Both the position numbers and the translations under genes were made by a program. From assembly GCA_021234155.1 (NCBI GenBank), contig JAJEKV010000041.1:11602689-11666688 (forward strand): a DNA stretch of 64,000 nucleotides, given 5' to 3'. Source of the stretch: Isoetes taiwanensis (taxonomy: Eukaryota; Streptophyta; Lycopodiopsida; Isoetales; Isoetaceae). The notes under the pieces were generated by a model. The model was given only the letters and a program-made list of their open reading frames with translations, made no database searches and had not been told where the DNA came from. Of the stretch, positions 1-10,449 are shown piece by piece (within the stretch, counting starts at the first letter, position 1; each line of letters starts with the position of its first letter).

Positions 1-1155
1 TTTAGCGGAAGGTAATGCTAAAGTCTAAATTCTAGGAAAAATTGATGAAGGCTAAAGTCTAAAGTCTAAAAAAAAAAAAATAAAAAAAAAATGATTAGGG
101 TGAAATGAGCTTTTCAATGGGCACTCGCAACTTTTTGGCATCTAAAAACCCAAAAACTTTAGCCCATATCCATATGAGAAAAAATAAAAATGATTTTCAC
201 CACCTAAAATACAATTATTAATTGTGGCCATCAGATAATTAGATATGCCTAAAATATGCCTAAAAAGATGCATAAACCCATGATCCTCTCCCTAACAACT
301 TGCCCCTTAATAGGGGCCAATCTAAGAATTCCAACGATCTAGAAAACTTACGATTTTTCTTTTGTTTCTTTTGTTAAACCAGTTGTGCACCGCCAAGGCC
401 AGAAAGAGGAGGACCTTTAGCTTGGCCTAAATTGTCATAGAGAAATCTTGATTTTTATTTATTTATTTATTTTTAACTTTTCTTATCATGTGCAATAATT
501 GACAAACGAGAGAGAGGGGACCTCGTGATCTATCTATGATCTATCTATTAAAAAAGAGATCCAAAGAATGTAGTGGAAAGCACTTAATTACATGCCATGG
601 AGAGAGACATAAACCAACATAAGCACTTAGCATGAAGAGCATGGGGACTATTCATGCTGGATTTGGGATAACAAATTTTAACTATTATAATTTTATCTCT
701 TTGTTATTTCATTATTTACTTTTGTTGGTGTTTAGCTATCATTTTGGCATTCTTTGGCCCAGTTTTGGGTTTGCTTTTGTATTGTTTATAAATATTCTAT
801 AAGCACAAGTGTTCTTCCCTTCACACACACATACACACACACACAAATAGATATGTTCTATGTGTTATACGTCAATCATCTTGTAGCAACACGTATAGGA
901 TAAGATAATGCTCAATGGTCAAGTGGCTAGAACAATGGTCCCAACTATCTAAAAAAATCATGATTTTTCTGAAGAATCCCAACTATCTGGAAAAATCATG
1001 ATTTTTCTTCTAGAGAGAATTGACATCTAGCTTGGCCTTGACTGTCATGGACAAATCTTGATTTTATTTTTACCACAAGCAACAATTGCCAAACGAAAGA
1101 GAGGGACCTCCCGCTTGGTCGATGGACTATCTATAAAAAAGATCCAAAGTATATA
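1..1155. repeat. Duplicated block, copy 1, left half
   Basis: AT-rich non-coding DNA that matches 24173-25255 almost word for word, including the phrases GGTAATGCTAAAGTCTAAA and TTTTCAATGGGC and the run of ACAC near 821-845. In the second copy this sequence lies immediately downstream of the P450 gene, so this half is a duplicated P450 3' flank. It stops where element 1 inserted; the match resumes at 14248. No coding potential was seen. Confidence 0.85.
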
Positions 1156-1160
1156 GTGGT

Positions 1161-2712
1161 TGTGACGTTCAAAGCCATGATCACGGTCCCAAGGCGATAT
1201 CAGATCGCTCAATCAGCGTTACCACACTCCGATTGGCGATATGCGTAGCGGATAGCCAGGTAAGTAGCCCTAGGGGCAACTTGCTAGGAGTGTTCATATA
1301 TTATTAATGTGCACATGTGCACATTAATGAGGGCACACCTTTCCATGTTGGCATATTTTGCCACCTAGCCATTAAAGGCAAGTGGGGCCTTTCCAATTAT
1401 CCCACATGCCAAATTGGGTAATTGAAACCCTAGCCTAAACCCCCATGTCTATTTAGGGTAGGAAAACCCTAGCTTGCTAGTTTTTCGTCCTTAGGGTTTT
1501 AGAGCTCAGTTTTGGCTGCCCCAAGAGCCAAAACCGCCTCCCGTGATTTGGCGGCGAATTATGCATCGGTTTCCACGAATTACGATCATTTCGGCAGGAT
1601 GGTTGAACTTCAGTCGGGGAGGAGCCACTCAAGGATGGGGTATTTGGTCAATTTAATAGCTTAAACCGTCTTCTAGTCATAGAATCATTAGGTTTAGACT
1701 ATTAAATTGCCCATAGTAGCTATCTAGATCTTAGATCTAGGACACTAACTAAAGAACCTAACTCTATGATTAGATCTAGTTCTTTAGTTCTTACGTGATA
1801 TATTTGGATGATGTATCTGTGAACTCCTTGTATTGGGAAGGGGTAGAGGCCCTAAAGCTTGTAGTTGATGCTCCTAGAGTAGCCTCTCTAGCACTTTGTA
1901 GATTCGGCTGTGTACAAGAGCCACACAGGTTGTGGGTGAAGGGGCGGGCCCGGCTAAGAAGGAGGTTCATGTCCTAGCTCTTGAGGCATCCCCCCGGTGT
2001 GTAAAAACCTACCGGGGATCATTGTGACTAGGTCTAATGGCTTACCACCGAAAGTGGGTAAGGCATGGGCTCGACACCCGTGAAGTGGTGTACACTTTCC
2101 AGTGGGTTCGGTCCCGAACACAGGCGGTGGCCCTCTAGTCACCTTGAGTTAGCATGTAGATCTCTACGGAGGGGTGATCCCTACCGCCCCCCCCGGGCCT
2201 GGGAGGATGAGACCGGGGAATAGCCCCTTCGCTATGCATCCCGTGGCTCTGATCGAGTCCCGACACAGACCTACTACGCAAAGTGTGCCTGGGGAGGGGC
2301 GGATGGAGTGGACAACCCTATGCCATGTTCTTATGCCAGCCAAATCCATTGCCATGAATTGCATGCGCAATGAACTCACGGAGACCCAAGCGTGGAGTCA
2401 TCCCTTTGAGTGCGAGCCTTGGGTAGGATTCCCTATGTGATGTCTTTGATCTTTGTCTATGCAGATATGTGGAGGACCATCCCATTGATGGTCATATGAT
2501 GTTGATGTATGTACTATCGACATGTATGTTTACGCTTCGACTAGGTAGGCCCCGAGGGAGGCAGGGGTAAAGGACCCTTCATTCTTCCCCACTGGAACTC
2601 TTCAAGGTTGCGGTGATGCGTGGAGGAGCCCTATATTAGCATGGAGCTGGTATGGGGATGAACTCTGTTTGTATCACGGTGAGTGCACCGTATATGAGTA
2701 GGGGCGTCCGCG
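1161..2712 (+). repeat. 5' LTR of element 1
   Basis: About 1.55 kb, matching the 3' LTR at 12687-14247 over its whole length. It starts TGTGACGTTC. The 3' terminus reads GGGGCGTCCGCG, whereas the right LTR keeps GGGGACGTCACA, so this end is mutated. A perfect 26-bp palindrome, ATTAATGTGCACA followed by its reverse complement, lies at 1303-1328. A degenerate copy of the terminal hairpin (ACGGTG AGTG CACCGT) lies near 2675-2695. Long stretches are nearly identical between the LTRs, while differences cluster in CG-rich words such as 1190-1260 and 1540-1620. Confidence 0.92.
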
Positions 2713-2713
2713 G

Positions 2714-2731
2714 TGGTATCGAGCAATGTTC
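2714..2731 (+). promoter_or_regulatory. Primer-binding site, initiator tRNA-Met type
   Basis: TGGTATCGAGC follows the LTR within one base. It is the plant initiator-Met primer site TGGTATCAGAGC with one A missing; the undamaged version is at 34233 in element 3. Confidence 0.85.
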
Positions 2732-2911
2732 TTGGAGACCAAGAGCAAAGCAGCGACCATGTTCCCGATGAGTACTAACTTGATAGGATCCTCAAGCCTC
2801 GAAAAGTGGGAAAATTTTTTTCTCACCTTTGTAGTTTATGCTAAGCTAGTAACAATTAAGTGAATTGGAATTTAACAAGATTAAAAAGAATGAGCCAAAA
2901 TTTTCCCAAGT

Positions 2912-2988
2912 GAGGTGGTCTACTCCATTTCGCTGGTCATAAAACAAAAAGTTAGTTTTTGAGCGAGGTATAAGTCGTGTGAGACATC
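2912..2988 (+). repeat. Leader hairpin 1 (upstream of ORF-A)
   Basis: Imperfect palindrome of about 75 nt. The outer arms pair GGTCTAC-type sequence with GTGTGAGAC, and the inner CGCT pairs with GAGCG. The centre contains AAAACAAAAAGTTAG. It belongs to the same family as the units at 3105, 4784, 4988, 63522 and 63723. Confidence 0.7.
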
Positions 2989-3104
2989 AATCAAAAACAC
3001 CAAAAGCGTGATGAATTTGAGAAAAATAATATGGTAAGGCTAATTCTAAGGTAGGAATTAGTTAGAATAGCATGTTTTGATTATCTAAAAACCCTAGAAA
3101 AGTA

Positions 3105-3174
3105 TGAGATCTCCGCATTCGGCCTGGTCATAAAACTAAACATTAGTATTGGAGCGAGGCTAAGCCGTGAGACC
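3105..3174 (+). repeat. Leader hairpin 2 (upstream of ORF-A)
   Basis: Second copy of the leader palindrome. It runs from GAGATCTCCGC through AAAACTAAACATTAGT to GAGCGAGGCTAAGCCGTGAG. It ends about 104 bp before the TATA box at 3278. Confidence 0.68.
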
Positions 3175-3277
3175 AATAGGTAGGAAAAGTCCGGAAATAA
3201 GCATAAGTTTTAGATAAGTTGGTGCCTTAGCATGTTAAACGAGAGCAACTTGAGTTTTGACCTAAAATTCCACAAGC

Positions 3278-3286
3278 TATAAATAG
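3278..3286 (+). promoter_or_regulatory. Internal TATA box for ORF-A
   Basis: TATAAATAG, 109 bp upstream of the ORF-A ATG at 3387. The following text (ACCCCTCA, then CCCTAGAAATCCGCTC and a GGCGAT word) aligns with the text after the ORF-B TATA box at 5245 (ACCCCTCA, then CCCTACAAATCTGCTC and CCGAT). The two promoters therefore look like copies of one another. Confidence 0.65.
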
Positions 3287-3386
3287 ATGTGGAACCCCTC
3301 ATTTTTTTCGGTCCAAGCCCTAGAAATCCGCTCTTCCCAACTTAGGCGATCTCTGGCGCTTTGGTCATTGACGATCCAAGTAAAGC

Positions 3387-4640
3387 ATGGCCCGAACCAA
3401 ACAGCATCAAGAAGAAGCGCCGCCGCTGAAGCCACCAAAGCCACCGAGGCGGAGATCATTCGAAGATGCTTGCCGGAGAGGCTCGCGCGAGGGGACGTTC
3501 GCCGGACGAGGAGCAAGACACGTCCGATCGATTGAGGGCTTCAACCAAAGAAAGAAGAGCAGATTCGAGGCACATCACCAACCCATGGACGCAGGAGAGG
3601 CAGGGAGGTGTATGAAGAAATAGAGCGGAGATCCAAAGCCAGAACAATAAGACCATTCATTCAGACACCATCCACGGAAATCCCTCGAGCAGATGAGCGG
3701 TGTGACAAAGGTCCGAGCCGGAGGTAGCGTAATCCTTAGGAGGTTCATCGAAAGTACGGCCTGCCGCAGAAAAGAAGGGAAGACAAAAAAGAGGAAAAGG
3801 AAGGAAGAGGAACAAAACAAGAAGAAAAGAAGAAAGAGAAAGGGAAGTTCGTGGTCGCATAAGGAGAACGTAAGGATCTTCCGGCCCAAGGAAGAGGCCG
3901 AACCCCCAATATTATCATCAAGGAGCGGTAAACCTCGACGAACCCCCAAACCCTCCGACGACTTCTTCCGGAGGAGGACTTCACCCTAATGCCGCGTGGA
4001 AGCTCTTCCAAGCACCCAGCGCTTAATTTAACAGAAGCACCGGAGCAGCCAAGACTGAGCAACCCAAAGCAGGACTAAGTGCGTAGGCCCCGAAAATCTG
4101 CAAGCATGGGATAGAAAGAAGTAACCACGACCTGCCGGGAAGCCTACGCCACCCAGGGTGAAGATCTACGAGAGGAAGATGAGAGAGCACGAGGCCTACA
4201 TGAAGAAATGGGAGGCCTACAACCAATATTATGAAGAAAACGAGGGGTTAGGTTCATCGAGGGAGGGCGACCAACGAGGCGGCAAACCTTAAGGCCGCCA
4301 CCACGAAGCCCAAAGGTTCCCCAAGCCGCCACCCAAGAAGAAAAGCTGATAGGAAAGAGGAGGAGAGAAGAGCGTTAAAGGGAGATTAGGACACCTCCAG
4401 TAGCCTTCGGTCTCCTAATCCCCGCGCCCCCTTCGCTCGGTTGGTGCGTGAAGTGATGCAGCCTACTGAAACGTACTTTAGAGTCAGGGACGGTATTTGG
4501 CGGCAATGCAAGAGGGCTACTGAGGCAAAGATAGTACAACATTTTGAAGATTCAACAGCTGCACTATCCCGCCATGGCGGGTAACCTTAATGCGACAAGA
4601 CATGAGTCTGCGACCCGCATTAAGGGAGAACGCATATAGA
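3387..4640 (+). pseudogene. ORF-A, accessory leader gene of element 1 (frameshifted)
   Basis: Unknown function. I chose the ATG at 3387 because it follows the TATA box by about 110 nt; the predicted start is MARTKQHQEEAPPLKPPKPP. The frame is broken several times. Recognisable parts are a basic Lys/Arg-rich stretch around 3760-3850, a Tyr/Glu-rich helical stretch (VKIYERKMREHEAYMKKW, about 4160-4225), a VRFIEGGRP-like segment at 4246-4275 reached by a frameshift, and a C-terminus ending IKGERI then stop at about 4640. The middle and the end are matched by the old copy at 19990-20500, and the C-terminus by element 2 at 63935-64000 (IKGERP then stop), so it was a real gene. The 3' UTR word AAAAATTTTGTAATATAG is conserved with element 2. 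I recognise no domain. The length, about 417 codons, is approximate. Confidence 0.6.
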
Positions 4641-4783
4641 AACTTTTGTTGTAAATAATTAAAAATTTTGTAATATAGAGCAATTTTGTGTACCTTGATG
4701 ACATAAACTTGGGTAATTAGAGCAAATTAATAAGTTTTAGCTTTTATTTCAGTGGAATAGGACATTTTGGGAGCCGAGAGACA

Positions 4784-4858
4784 TGATGTCTCCCGCACTC
4801 GCGCCTGTCGCCAAAACAAAAAGTTAGTATTGAAGCGAGGTAAGCCGTGTGAGACCTC
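4784..4858 (+). repeat. Leader hairpin 3 (between ORF-A and ORF-B)
   Basis: Palindrome of the leader family. GATGTCTCCCGCACTCGCGC opens it, the centre is CAAAACAAAAAGTTAG, and GAAGCGAGGTAAGCC followed by GTGTGAGACCTC closes it. It lies after the ORF-A stop. Confidence 0.72.
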
Positions 4859-4987
4859 GCCCAAGCTTGACCAAAACGACTCCAAATTGACCAAATAAAG
4901 GGGTCGATTCGGGCCTAATTTGATGAGCCCATCACCCCTTACACCATTAGTTTACCCAAGTTGGACATCTTTGATCGAAATGAGACT

Positions 4988-5054
4988 GATGTCTCCACGG
5001 CTCTGGTCGCCAAAACAAAAGTTAGTTTTGAAGCGAGGCAAGTGGTGAGACCTC
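4988..5054 (+). repeat. Leader hairpin 4 (upstream of ORF-B)
   Basis: Fourth copy: GATGTCTCCACGGCTC, centre CAAAACAAAAGTTAG, closing GAAGCGAGGC then GTGGTGAGACCTC. It is 190 bp upstream of the ORF-B TATA box. Confidence 0.72.
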
Positions 5055-5244
5055 TTACCAATTCTTCACGGGGACTTGTCAAAGTCACCTTCAACCCTCT
5101 TGCATAGCATCTTTTAAGGTAACCTAGCCTTGTTCAAGCATCTCCTATAGTCCTCAAACTCCTATTTTAACCTCCCGGATAAGTTAGAATTACCCAATCC
5201 TAGGAAATTTTTCAAGTCATCCAAAATTAGGGTTTTCCCTTTTC

Positions 5245-5253
5245 TATAAATAG
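5245..5253 (+). promoter_or_regulatory. Internal TATA box for ORF-B
   Basis: CCTTTTCTATAAATAGACCC, 112 bp upstream of the ORF-B ATG at 5365. The same box with similar flanks occurs in element 2 at 63324-63332 on the minus strand, 114 bp before its ORF-B ATG. Confidence 0.68.
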
Positions 5254-5364
5254 ACCCCTCACTTCTCGGATAGCACCCTACAAATCTGCTCCTGCCCTTC
5301 TAGCCGATTTCCCAACTCCCCGAGGCTCTTGCAACCGTTTGTTACCCTCTTACGCAATTAATCA

Positions 5365-6898
5365 ATGGCAACCGATTTCCATTGGATGGTGGTGCCATAG
5401 CTCATCTTCTTGAGGCCGGCGTCGACCAAATCTTCCGGATCTTCAGGAAGGAGGTAGGCGTCGAGGCAACCTTGCACGCGACCCGGCTTATAGTAGAGTC
5501 GGACCGAGTTTCAAGCTAGGGTAGAACCAGCTAGTGCAACTCCCCTTGTGTAGGATATTTTTTTTGTTCCTAAACCCGGTCCTGCGAAGCGACATTAGAC
5601 GATGTCCCGAACATCGCCAAATACCTCACAAACAAAGCGCACCGCACACCTGAGCCAATGGTCCTAATGGCCAGCGGGGACCAAGTACTTCTCTTTCAAC
5701 ATTGCCACGGCAATCTTTCTCACCCACCGCGCAAGAACACCGTGGGGAAACCTCCATTCCCCATGGGCGTGGACCCATTAGCCCAGAAGCAGCGGAACAA
5801 CGGCTCCTCACAAGTATGAGCGAGGGGAAGGAAGGGAAGGAAGAAGACTCGGATGAGCGAGGAATCCGAGGAGGAGGAAGACGATGTCGAGCTCGACCCA
5901 GCAGAGGAGCGGCGACAAGCGAGCAGGAGTGGCAAGACTTCGAAGAAGCGGCGGACTCAGACGAGTCGCCACCCCACCGGGTTAGGCATCACAAGCCTAG
6001 CTCCCATTATCGTCGAAGGTGAGGAGTTTACGCTCCCTGGCGACATTCAAAACCTCGGAGTGCGGGGAAAGGGAGTGCCGACTGAAGAGTTCTTTGCACC
6101 AACTTTCAGAAGAGCGGACTTGGGCGACTTCATCGTCCAGAGGAGAGTCGACTTCCCCCTCAAGTAATGGGGAAGCCGACACTTACGGGAGAGTTTACCT
6201 CCGACATCCAAGCCACAACAACATCAGGCCAGATTATGGAGGCGGACAAGGCCGAGAACAAGCTACCGACGGAGGAAGAGTTCCTTGCTCTCGAGGAGCG
6301 GATGGGGATCGCTATGCGACCTCAAACATCCCTAGCAAGCAAGCTTCGTCCGGCACCTCCCGGGGATAGGGCGTAATTTAAGTTCCCTCGGGAGGGCTTG
6401 ACCTTGAGGGAGACTGAGGGGAGCTCACCACAGTGGAGGTTGATGATTTGGGAAGCGCACGTGAGCTGATACCGAAAGTGGCGAGGGGCCCGTCTCGCGA
6501 ACGATGGTCACTACGCTATTACGCCTTACTGGCGATGGATGGAAGAATAGCGGTTATCCACCGCCAAGTTCACCCGAGGCGAGGAAGGAGTATCGTTGCT
6601 GATTGCACTCACGGGATTGGGCCGGCATGCACGGCTACCCTTAACACCAGTATGCAATCCCGGTGAAAAGAGCGGTAGCACTCGACGCCTTCGACCGCCA
6701 TACCTTACAGGCGGCGGAGGCAAAGACCTGCCGCGATGCGGCTTTATACCTCCCCAATCGAGAATAGAAGATTTAACAAAGAGCATTACAGTGGTGGATC
6801 TCCAGCCAATGTCCTTAGGAACTTGGGCCATTCAAAGGGGAACAGCCCAAGTGAAAAAGTTCTTGGAGGATAATCCATCTTACCAGGCATCAACGTAA
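5365..6898 (+). pseudogene. ORF-B, accessory leader gene of element 1 (frameshifted)
   Basis: Unknown function. The start at 5365 reads MATDFHW, matching MATS-F starts of the copies at 63210 and 19355. After damage, a VGYF...LDDVPNIAKYLTNKA segment appears near 5555-5640. An acidic middle (EESEEEEDDVELDPAEE, about 5856-5905) and a basic stretch follow. Next come VEGEEFTLPGDIQNLGV (6011-6060), DLGDFIVQRR (about 6119-6150) and GKPTLTGEFTSDIQ with PTEEEFLALEERMGIA (6170-6310). The C-terminus GTAQVKKFLEDNPSY ends at 6898. Element 2 matches it throughout. The 3' UTR (ATAAATATAAC, then AATGTTTTGTTGATAT) is also conserved, so this is a self-contained transcription unit. The mature length would be near 510 residues. 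I see no enzyme motif. Confidence 0.65.
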
Positions 6899-7039
6899 AT
6901 GATTAGCAAGAGTTGCAAGTTCTTGTATTAGTGTAATATAAAATATAAATATAACATTCTCTCGCACTATAAATGTTTTGTTGATATATTTTGTGTCCCC
7001 TCAACCATGCCAACAAACATAAATAATGCAAGAAAGCAA

Positions 7040-7081
7040 GGAAAACTAACCATGTAGATATGAATCACTTGTGTATGCAGC
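7040..7081 (+). promoter_or_regulatory. Candidate 3' splice site before gag
   Basis: CACTTGTGTATGCAG ends at 7080, just before the gag-like sequence. The aligned word in element 2 (minus strand near 54690-54710) is AATTGTGTATGCG. With two upstream ORFs and 4.3 kb of leader, splicing to this site would explain how gag-pol is reached. This is inference; no transcript evidence is available. Confidence 0.35.
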
Positions 7082-8282
7082 TAGAGGCCGAGCGCAGAGA
7101 ACGACAAACCGCGGGAACTACGAGGGAGCCAGCCCGCCTGTGCCACGCTCGCAAGGAACCCGCTTTGAGAATTTGGACAAATGACCTTTAAGAAGAAATA
7201 TCGCAAATGAGGACGGACTCGAGCGGATAAAGGCTTTGCTAGCCCGACAAGCGAACAACGTTGGTTAGGTAACGCTCAAACCGCCGCAAGCATCAGCTCG
7301 GAGAACAGTAGAGACAAGAAGAGGAGCAGAGAGGAAGGTCCCCCGGACGGACCGACTCAAGCTCGATTCGGACCATTCCCGAGGAAGAAGAAGAGCGTAA
7401 CCAAGTCCGAAAGGCACGAAAGGCGAGGAACCACGGACGGACGACAAAGGGACACAAGAACCTCGACTATCGGAAGAAAGTAGACTCTGATTGGGAAATG
7501 TTTGAAGGCGGGAAGCTCGAGCAATTCTCAAAAGCGAACAAGTCGCCGCATGGAGGCAGAGGCTTGGCTTGACGAGATGAGAATACCGGCAAGAATGCCT
7601 ATGGTATGAAGGATAAGGATAAAGGCAGAGGTGGCAACAAATAACCCGAAGGGAGCAAAGACGCATTTGGTGGAAGGGCTATGCCAAGGCTCATAAGGCG
7701 CAGGGATGCTTGCGTGTTCAAGAAGTTTGCTAAAGCCTTCAAGCGCCATTACGCCCCAAGAGAACACAAGTCCAAAGATGATCAAAGCAATTTATGAAAG
7801 TTGCAGCAAGGCAACAAATCGCGACACAAAATACACTGAGGGAATTTATGAGGCTAAGGATATGTGCCAAAGTTAGGGAGAAGCACGCAGCGGGAAAGCT
7901 ACATTGAAGGCCTGAACGAGGAGATCCGCAAGTTTGTAAGGGCAATAAACCCGAGAACGATCGGGGAGTCCAAGGCAATAAGCTTGCAAGGAACGGGACC
8001 CTCGTAATAGCGGCGAGGCGAAAGAAGATGGGCAAGATAAAGGCAGGCAAAGGCGAGAACCGAGAAAACGGCCAGCCCAGACCAGCTAGAGCCCCATATA
8101 GTGGCAATCAAGGGAAGCAGCAGGAGAAGAAGCAGGTATCCTTCAAAGACAAACAGGAAGGGTCAAACTACTCCAAAGCCGTGCGATCCTTTCTGCAGCA
8201 GCCATGCCCAAGGAGAAGAGACAGGAGTGCATAGAAAAGCAGCTTTGCTTTTAGGTGTTTCCAGCCAAAGCTATTAGAACAA
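7082..8282 (+). pseudogene. gag: gag of element 1
   Basis: Structural polyprotein that forms the retrotransposon particle. The retrotransposon gag core is visible in pieces: EAEAWLDEMRI near 7550-7580, a YIEGLNEEIRKFVRAINPRT segment near 7900-7960 after repairing the frame by eye, and a basic Gln/Lys-rich tail GNQGKQQEKKQVSFKDK at 8101-8160. A CCHC zinc knuckle is expected at about 8220-8290 and can only be traced as a damaged CF..F..GH-like word; the copy in element 2 shows RCFPTGH. Several frameshifts interrupt it. Protease follows directly. Confidence 0.75.
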
Positions 8283-8770
8283 ATGAACTGCCCATATGTC
8301 ATGAGTGCAAAATTTAGCAGAGTTGGGAGATTGGGACACTTTGACCGACGACGGACGGGCGAGGAGGCCCGCGACTACATTCGGGGTGAGTGTCATATCT
8401 TTGCCGCAATAGATACTGAGCAAGCAGAGAGCCAATATAAAGTAATTTTACGATGGGGAAAGGCCAAGGCCAAGTCATTTATAGTCCTGATAGATTCGGG
8501 AAGTAGCCATAACTTTGCATCTCCCAGAATGGTTCAAATGTTGAAGTTGAAACCATTAAAGTCAAAGCCAAGGCCCGTTGTCTTAGCAAGTGGAGCAAAG
8601 AAGGCGTACGCAGTAAAAGAATCAACTTTGACATCGACTTCCGGGGATTAAGAAGATGGGGCAGAAGTAATGGGCATTGGCAAGTCACGACTTGATAATA
8701 GGTATGGAGTACCTTGGACCAAAGGGGCCATTATTGATTGTGGAAGCGGAAGGTGACCTTCCCAACACCC
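8283..8770 (+). pseudogene. Retropepsin-like protease of element 1
   Basis: Aspartic protease domain that would cleave the Gag-Pol polyprotein. The open stretch 8283-8651 contains YIRGECHIFAAIDTEQAES, then FIVLIDSGSSHNFASPRMV with the catalytic DSG at about 8494-8502. After a frameshift near 8645, the glycine-rich lines LGPKGPLLIVE and KVTFPTPGGK continue. The order gag-PR-RT is normal for gypsy elements. Confidence 0.82.
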
Positions 8771-9039
8771 GGCGGCAAGATCATTGAGATAACAGGTAAA
8801 GAAGTTGTTCCCATCATGCGGTGCATGTCTTCTAAACTACCGTTCAAGTGCATCCAGAGTGAGCAAGTAGCATACATCTTCAAGCTTGAGATTAGCGAGC
8901 GAATTGGAAGGAAGCAAAGAAGACAAGATGCTCAAAGAAGTTGCCGGGCAAATAGCTAAGTTGATCACGCGAGTTCCACGATCTCTTTCGTGATGAGATC
9001 AAGCAGCCCTCCTTATAGGGAGTCGAAAGCGAGATAGCA

Positions 9040-10330
9040 CTCGAACCGGGAACAAAGCCTACAAGCAAGGCTCCATATAGAATGACAACAGAGGAGTTGT
9101 CGGAGCTGAAGAAGCGGCTCGGGGAGCCGCCGACCTAGGTTTCATTAGACCTAGTGTCTCCTACCGCTTGAGCGCCCATTCTTTTTGTCAAGAAGAAGGA
9201 TGGATCTTTGAGGATGTGCATAGACTACGACGGTTGAATAAGCACACCATTAAGAACAAGTATGCGCTTCCAAGATCGACGACTTGATGGATCAGCTTCA
9301 AGGAGCAAAGATCTTCTCCAAAATCGACTTAAGGTCGGTTATCATCGAGATACGGATAAAGGAGGAAGATATCCACAAGACCGCCTTCGTGACGCGGTAT
9401 GGGCATTATGAGTTCACGGTGATGCCTTCGGCTTATCAAATGCCCCATGAACGTTCATGAGGCTCATGAACGATATCTTCAGGGAGTTCCTGGACACCTT
9501 TGTGATTGTTTTCTTTGATGACATTTTGGTGTATAGCAGATCCCTTGAAGAGCAACGGCAACACTTTAAGAAGGGTGCTAGAGAAGTTGAAGAGGCACCG
9601 TTATGCATGAAGTTGTCGGCGCCACCGCACGTAGAAGGTGGAATACCTTGGTCATGTGATTTCGGGAAAGGCATCTCGACGGACCCCGCCAAGATTGAGG
9701 CAAAGTTGATTCGGGGTCGAAAAGAATGTGCACGAGGTGAAGTTTTCTGGCCTAGCGAGGGTACTACAGGAAGTTCGTGAAGAACTTTGCTAAGATAGCA
9801 GCCCAATAACAGACGACGAGGGCGAGAGAAGGTGAAAGACCTGGTAGAGCATTGGCACAAGAAAGCCCAAAAAGGTTTGAATTGTTGAAAGAAGCTCGAC
9901 GACAGCCCCGTCTTGACCTTGCCGGACCGGAGAAAGATAAGCTTGTAGCAACAGATGCAAGTAAGATAGCTTACAGCGCAAAGGCTTATGCAAGAAGAGC
10001 GTGTGGTAGCCGTATGATTCGAGTGAAAGATGAACGACGCCGAGACGCTGCACCAACGACGATCGAATTGCTTGCGGTTGTCGAGGGCATTAAGAATATG
10101 GAGGCACTATCTCTTTGGGAAGGAAGTTCCAATTGATACCGACCACCGTGAGCCTCCAATATGTATTCACGCAACCACACCTCAATCTGAGGGCCGCGGA
10201 GATGGATGGAGTTCTAAGAATATGACTTTGATATAGTCTACGGGGAAGCTCAATGTGGTAGCAGATGCGCTTTCAAAGGCATCCCCGACAACTAGAGTGC
10301 ATTACAACGCAATTTCGACGCCTCCAAATG
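9040..10330 (+). pseudogene. Reverse transcriptase and RNase H of element 1
   Basis: Polymerase that copies element RNA into DNA, with the RNase H that removes the RNA strand. RT blocks in order are TKPTSKAPYRMT (about 9052-9087), [19 protein letters not shown] (9170-9227), the [10 protein letters not shown] region near 9308-9335, and [28 protein letters not shown] with the catalytic FFDD box at about 9508-9525. RNase H begins at VATDASKIAYSA (9945-9980) and includes TTIELLAVVEGIK (about 10058-10098) and a frameshifted TDH block at 10137-10150. It ends near VADALSK (10258-10280). Multiple single-base indels break the frame, so it cannot encode an active enzyme as it stands. Confidence 0.9.
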
Positions 10331-10449
10331 ACTTTGGTAAGAAGATTGAAGAGTCCTTTGCCAACGGATGTGGATTTCGGGGAAGTATGGGCAAAAGCCT
10401 CTCTAAGGAGGCTAGAACAGATAAAGAGCGGAGGCCTTCAAGCATTATA

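Noticed and set aside
3277-4332. Several minus-strand frames of 60-124 codons over ORF-A
   Set aside because: They are hydrophobic complements of a Lys/Glu-rich plus-strand gene that has homologues; the shadow frames are not conserved.
4981-5054. Hammerhead ribozyme suspected from a CTGATG word beside a stem (plant retrozymes are LTR-bearing)
   Set aside because: The conserved GAAA core strand and cleavage triplet arrangement are absent. The other hairpin copies lack the CTGATG word.
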